This document shows positions 20,839-23,073 of a DNA stretch of 23,073 nucleotides, one piece after another (the stretch's first letter is position 1; every line of letters starts with the position of its first letter). The notes under the pieces were generated by a model. The model was given only the letters and a program-made list of their open reading frames with translations, had not been told where the DNA came from and did not search any database. This DNA is from an uncultured Lachnospiraceae bacterium. Lineage in GTDB: Bacteria > Bacillota > Clostridia > Lachnospirales > Lachnospiraceae. Where the stretch lies: positions 18,230-41,302 of the forward strand of contig CAPQSW010000027.1 of NCBI GenBank assembly GCA_948688495.1, written 5' to 3'. A program made the position numbers and the translations under genes.

Positions 20839-21242
20839 TCATAAGTGAATCCATTCGGGCTTTCCGTCCTCGCTCTTTGTTTTTCCATCGGTCACCTTTT
20901 CATGGTAAAACCCTGACATATGGTATTCATGGGAGCAACCGCAATCACCGCATTGACAAGCCCCGGCAAAAGGCTTCCCGTCGTCAGTGCCAGTTCTGCT
21001 CCCTTTGAGATACCCCACAATCCTACCTTTTTATATCCCATATCATGTAACCGTTTTGCTGCTGCTTCCAGTAAATCAACAGGAATACAAGAGAATTGTT
21101 TGGGCAGTCCCTCCTCCATCACATAGGCCAGTGCCAGAGTGGTCAGCCCATGAGATTGAAAAACACTTGCCAGCATACAGGACAATTCAAATTTCCCATC
21201 GCTGCCGCTGAAACAAATTAGTGCCTTCCCATTATACCACAT
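20839..21242 (-). pseudogene. BAAT-type acyltransferase/thioesterase (alpha/beta hydrolase) fragment, frameshifted
   Basis: The frame from 21242 reads NGKALICFSGSDGKFELSCM, then YVMEEGLPKQFSCIPVDLLEAAAK, then GLWGISKGAELALTTGS with a GxSxG nucleophile elbow (serine in GISKGAE), then ALIAVAP-like strand residues and CQGFTMKR, all typical of the BAAT C-terminal hydrolase domain. It ends at TGA 20892-20894. Shifting frame at that point continues as VTDGKTKSEDGKPEWIHL before another stop at 20839-20841, so a frameshift is likely. The N-terminal domain and the later Asp and His of the triad are missing, an in-frame stop lies eight codons before the ATG, and there is no binding site. It is a decayed gene rather than a functional short hydrolase. 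Confidence 0.75.
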
Positions 21243-21343
21243 GGATATACGGCACAGGCAATGTCGTCAACTTAAGAGTATCAATAAAAGATGAGGAAAT
21301 CATAAAAAAGCACTTGACAAAACGGTCAAAATTTCCTGGCAAA

Positions 21344-21472
21344 TCATCCGATCGGTAACGCTTTTACGCGTTCAGGAAAACTCTCTTTTCCTAATTTGTC
21401 TTCCAAAATAAGCAGCTTATTGGGGAAACATTCTACCCGCACACTGCTCCTTTCTTTATCATATGTTCTCAT
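21344..21472 (-). CDS. Possible 42-aa ORF downstream of the cupin gene, uncertain
   Basis: An open frame reads MRTYDKERSSVRVECFPNKL and continues with a charged, alpha/beta-like pattern to TGA 21344-21346. It begins 17 bases after the cupin stop. Only a weak AGAGAA lies upstream. A neighbouring frame continues with a similar protein-like composition (SDDLPGNFDRFVKCFF), so this may be the start of a frameshifted gene. I do not recognise it. Confidence 0.3.
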   Translation of the reverse strand: MRTYDKERSSVRVECFPNKLLILEDKLGKESFPERVKALPIG

Positions 21473-21489
21473 AATTCTCTTTTTCTGAT

Positions 21490-21879
21490 TTAACGTAAAA
21501 CTACTGTTTTATCATTCTTTATCAACTCTCTTTTATCTCTTCCATCTGGCACAAATCGAAATACAATAAATTCAGTTATGTCATCTGTATCATTCTCAAA
21601 TGTGTGAATACTATCATGAACCTTTATCATATCGTTTCTTACTGCATAACAGGATTTTTCAATTCCGTCTTCACCTATGTATTTACATAATAATTTCCCT
21701 CTCGTGATTAAAAGAGTTTCATCAATTTTTTCATGAAAATGCCATTCTTGAATGGTACGCGGCATAATTTTATTCAGGTGGATTTCAGATTCATCAAAAA
21801 TAAAATAGTTGACTTCTGTACCAGTTTCTTTTTGCACATAGATAGATTCTTCTTTATGTATCACTTCAAAGTTTGGCAT
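21490..21879 (-). CDS. Cupin domain protein
   Basis: A 129-aa single-domain cupin. The first metal-binding motif is EWHFHEKIDETLLITRG: His47, His49 and Glu54 match the G(X)5HXH(X)3-4E pattern, though the leading Gly is replaced. The second motif appears as MIKVHDSIHTFEN with His88 or His92. The fold suggests sugar-nucleotide, metal or small-molecule binding; which cannot be said from sequence. ATG at 21879 follows GGAGGG at good spacing. The region just upstream holds one copy of a 46-bp repeat, and a candidate promoter lies at 21946-21975. Confidence 0.8.
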   Translation of the reverse strand: MPNFEVIHKEESIYVQKETGTEVNYFIFDESEIHLNKIMPRTIQEWHFHEKIDETLLITRGKLLCKYIGEDGIEKSCYAVRNDMIKVHDSIHTFENDTDDITEFIVFRFVPDGRDKRELIKNDKTVVLR

Positions 21880-21896
21880 GACTAAATCCCTCCATT

Positions 21897-21942
21897 TTTA
21901 CTTGTGATATGGCTCTCCATAACATGCCTAAATGCGTAAATT
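21897..21942. repeat. 46-bp direct repeat, copy 1 (upstream of the cupin gene)
   Basis: Matches 22039-22084 at 42 of 46 positions. It contains ATGGCTCTCCAT, a small inverted repeat. It would occupy nearly all of the cupin gene's 5' leader. Confidence 0.8.
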
Positions 21943-21945
21943 TTC

Positions 21946-21975
21946 ATAGTATTATCTTAAAACAACTTTTGCCAA
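21946..21975 (-). promoter_or_regulatory. Candidate promoter of the cupin gene
   Basis: TTGGCA (minus strand, 21975-21970), an 18-base spacer and TACTAT (21951-21946). The -35 box is 5 of 6; the -10 box is weaker. Transcription would begin at about 21939, inside the repeat copy. Confidence 0.4.
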
Positions 21976-22038
21976 CCCTCTATTTCCCGCCTAAATCTTA
22001 GCTTTCCTGCACTTTCTAGCCTTCCTCAAAACTTCGCC

Positions 22039-22084
22039 TTTACTTATGGTATGGCTGTCCATAACATGCCTAAGTGCGTAAATT
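22039..22084. repeat. 46-bp direct repeat, copy 2
   Basis: Second copy, 142 bp from the first. The inverted repeat TATGG-CTGT-CCATA is better preserved here. No gene starts next to this copy. The stretch between the copies holds nothing recognisable except the candidate cupin promoter. Confidence 0.8.
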
Positions 22085-22141
22085 GCTTAAAAATGAATCT
22101 TTTTGAAATATTATCATCTCGCATAAATGTGAAATGCAATA

Positions 22142-22169
22142 AGGCAGAACATTTTGGTATGTTCTGCCT
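22142..22169 (-). terminator. Terminator-like hairpin after the Rpn-family gene
   Basis: AGGCAGAACAT (22142-22152) pairs perfectly with ATGTTCTGCCT (22159-22169), loop of six. On the minus strand it is followed by TTATTGCATTTC, a poor U-tract, so termination may be partial. Confidence 0.65.
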
Positions 22170-22182
22170 GTTACTTTCTCAC

Positions 22183-22371
22183 TTAAATAATATGATATTC
22201 CTCATAAAGCTCCTGACGGTATTCTTCATCTTGTGATACTCTGATGATATCTGATAACCGACCGTCTTCATTTAGTAACATTATCAGTTTAGCCATCTTT
22301 TTTTCTCCATTTTTTTCTCCACGTTTTTCTCCAATTTTCTGATTCTCCTGGTCACGCATTAACAACGTCAT
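22183..22371 (-). CDS. Possible internal small gene in the Rpn ORF (RpnS-like)
   Basis: In frame with the nuclease, an ATG at 22371-22369 is preceded by GGAGG at 22385-22381 with a nine-base spacer, a better initiation site than the full-length gene has. The product would be 62 aa, MTLLMRDQENQKIGEKRGEK onward, the C-terminal part of the nuclease. Published work on Rpn genes describes small C-terminal proteins made from internal starts that counter the toxic nuclease. Here this is a prediction from the binding site alone. Confidence 0.45.
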   Translation of the reverse strand: MTLLMRDQENQKIGEKRGEKNGEKKMAKLIMLLNEDGRLSDIIRVSQDEEYRQELYEEYHII

Positions 22372-23025
22372 ATATTCATGCCTCCATTCCCTGTTTTTCT
22401 TTGCTTCTTTCACCGCTTCTTCCAGTTTCTCCACATAGGAATCTACTGGCTTTTTACCCGCTACATAATCAAGAAATGCCTTTAATTCCTTACTGATATC
22501 ATCCATGGTTCCTTTTGCATTCAGGAATATCTTTACCGCTTCATCTCCCATGGAAATGCTACCATCCTCTTTACAGATATTTTCAAATGTATAAATGTGT
22601 CTGCCCTTTCCAAATGCATCAAACGGACAGATAAAGATAACATAGCTTCTGTTTAATTCATTGTAATATTGTCCTTTATCAATGAGCTGCAAGTCTATCA
22701 TGCTTTGATAATATCTGCTCCTTTTGGGAAGCTCCTTTGTATTGCTTACCTGCATTTCTATGTCATAAACAACTGCTTTCTCATCTTTCACATATACATC
22801 CAGTCTGACACTTTTTGCGTCTATATCCTGTTTGATATTTTTTTGTAATTCCGGGTATTCTATATGGTCTATCTTTAAATCCGGCAGAATCCTCTGCAGT
22901 AATTCTTTACACAGTTCCGGGTTCTGCATGACCTTGCCAAACAGGAAATCATTGGATATGCTTAATTCTTCCCAGCCTGTTTGTCTGGTTTCTATATTTA
23001 TCTGCTCTGCTTCATTGCCTTTCAT
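22183..23025 (-). CDS. Rpn family recombination-promoting nuclease / putative transposase (PD-(D/E)XK)
   Basis: A 280-aa protein of the Rpn/PDDEXK_2 group (TIGR01784-like). The family start LSISNDFLFGKVMQNPELCK (21-40) is followed by the nuclease core VRLDVYVKDEKAVVYDIEMQ (73-92), with Asp76, Glu90 and Gln92 matching the D...ExQ catalytic signature, and RSRYYQSMIDLQLIDKGQYY typical of the group. Characterised members are DNA endonucleases implicated in recombination and phage defence. The C-terminal third has a charged helical linker and a short repeat, GEKRGEKNGEKK. ATG at 23025 has a weak CAGG site. No transposase ends or inverted repeats flank it. An internal start with a strong binding site lies at 22371. 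Confidence 0.88.
   Translation of the reverse strand: MKGNEAEQINIETRQTGWEELSISNDFLFGKVMQNPELCKELLQRILPDLKIDHIEYPELQKNIKQDIDAKSVRLDVYVKDEKAVVYDIEMQVSNTKELPKRSRYYQSMIDLQLIDKGQYYNELNRSYVIFICPFDAFGKGRHIYTFENICKEDGSISMGDEAVKIFLNAKGTMDDISKELKAFLDYVAGKKPVDSYVEKLEEAVKEAKKNREWRHEYMTLLMRDQENQKIGEKRGEKNGEKKMAKLIMLLNEDGRLSDIIRVSQDEEYRQELYEEYHII
22283..22325 (-). repeat. Short tandem repeat encoding GEK units
   Basis: On the coding strand a 12-base unit close to GGAGAAAAANNT recurs about three times, encoding GEKRGEKNGEKK near residues 234-245. Long A runs within it make it prone to slippage. Confidence 0.65.
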
Positions 23026-23073
23026 TTTGTTTTACCTGCTTTCTGTTACTGTCTGTACCGGGAAACTGTATCT

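Noticed and set aside
20667..20888. 73-aa minus-strand ORF
   Set aside because: No recognisable family; it overlaps the frameshifted continuation of the BAAT-type fragment, which is the better explanation for this stretch.
22183..23025. Rpn gene as an intact transposon
   Set aside because: No terminal inverted repeats, target duplications or other transposition genes surround it; these proteins are nucleases rather than proven transposases.

Overview
The window looks like a chromosomal segment of an anaerobic Clostridia-class Firmicute, most likely Lachnospiraceae-like (inference). The basis is a six-gene rnfCDGEAB operon, an ATP-dependent PEP carboxykinase, strong AGGAGG-type ribosome binding sites, low-to-medium GC, CmpB-like and DUF3842 proteins, and an Rpn-family nuclease. 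No tRNA, rRNA, CRISPR array or intact insertion sequence was seen.

Layout. 1-270: 5' end of a secreted protein (minus strand, runs off the window). 548-2779: short glutamate 5-kinase (proB) and a duplicated CmpB-like membrane protein. 2797-2990: a strong terminator and two head-to-tail copies of a 66-bp hairpin element at the 3' end of rnfB. 2988-8210: the complete Rnf operon, transcribed on the minus strand from an extended -10 promoter near 8250. It carries a 203-bp hairpin-rich gap between rnfA and rnfB. 8303-8843: decayed sequence, namely a TSCPD-domain ORF without a start codon and the tail of an ABC ATPase. 8913-10304: DUF3842 protein, then an excellent sigma-A promoter, a structured leader with a terminator, and two small unknown membrane proteins. 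10374-15934: two paralogous hybrid histidine kinases, each with two receiver domains and no DNA-binding output. 16101-17356: divergent phosphopantetheinyl transferase and GNAT acetyltransferase. 17582-19186: pckA. 19408-23025: a patchwork of a deleted response regulator, a 56-aa orphan gene, a SUKH-like protein, a frameshifted acyltransferase/thioesterase fragment, a cupin protein with a duplicated upstream repeat, and an Rpn-family nuclease with a possible internal gene.

How the genes fit together. Rnf couples reduced ferredoxin and NAD+ to an ion gradient. PckA links PEP and oxaloacetate. Both serve central anaerobic metabolism, and rnfB and pckA share a 3'-end repeat family, with a weaker match at proB. 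The two kinases probably form a phosphorelay operon whose output protein lies elsewhere. The strongest candidates for something undescribed are the structured leader at about 9362-9512 with its two small membrane proteins, the gene-3'-end repeat family with a compensatory stem change, and the possible internal small gene in the Rpn nuclease.
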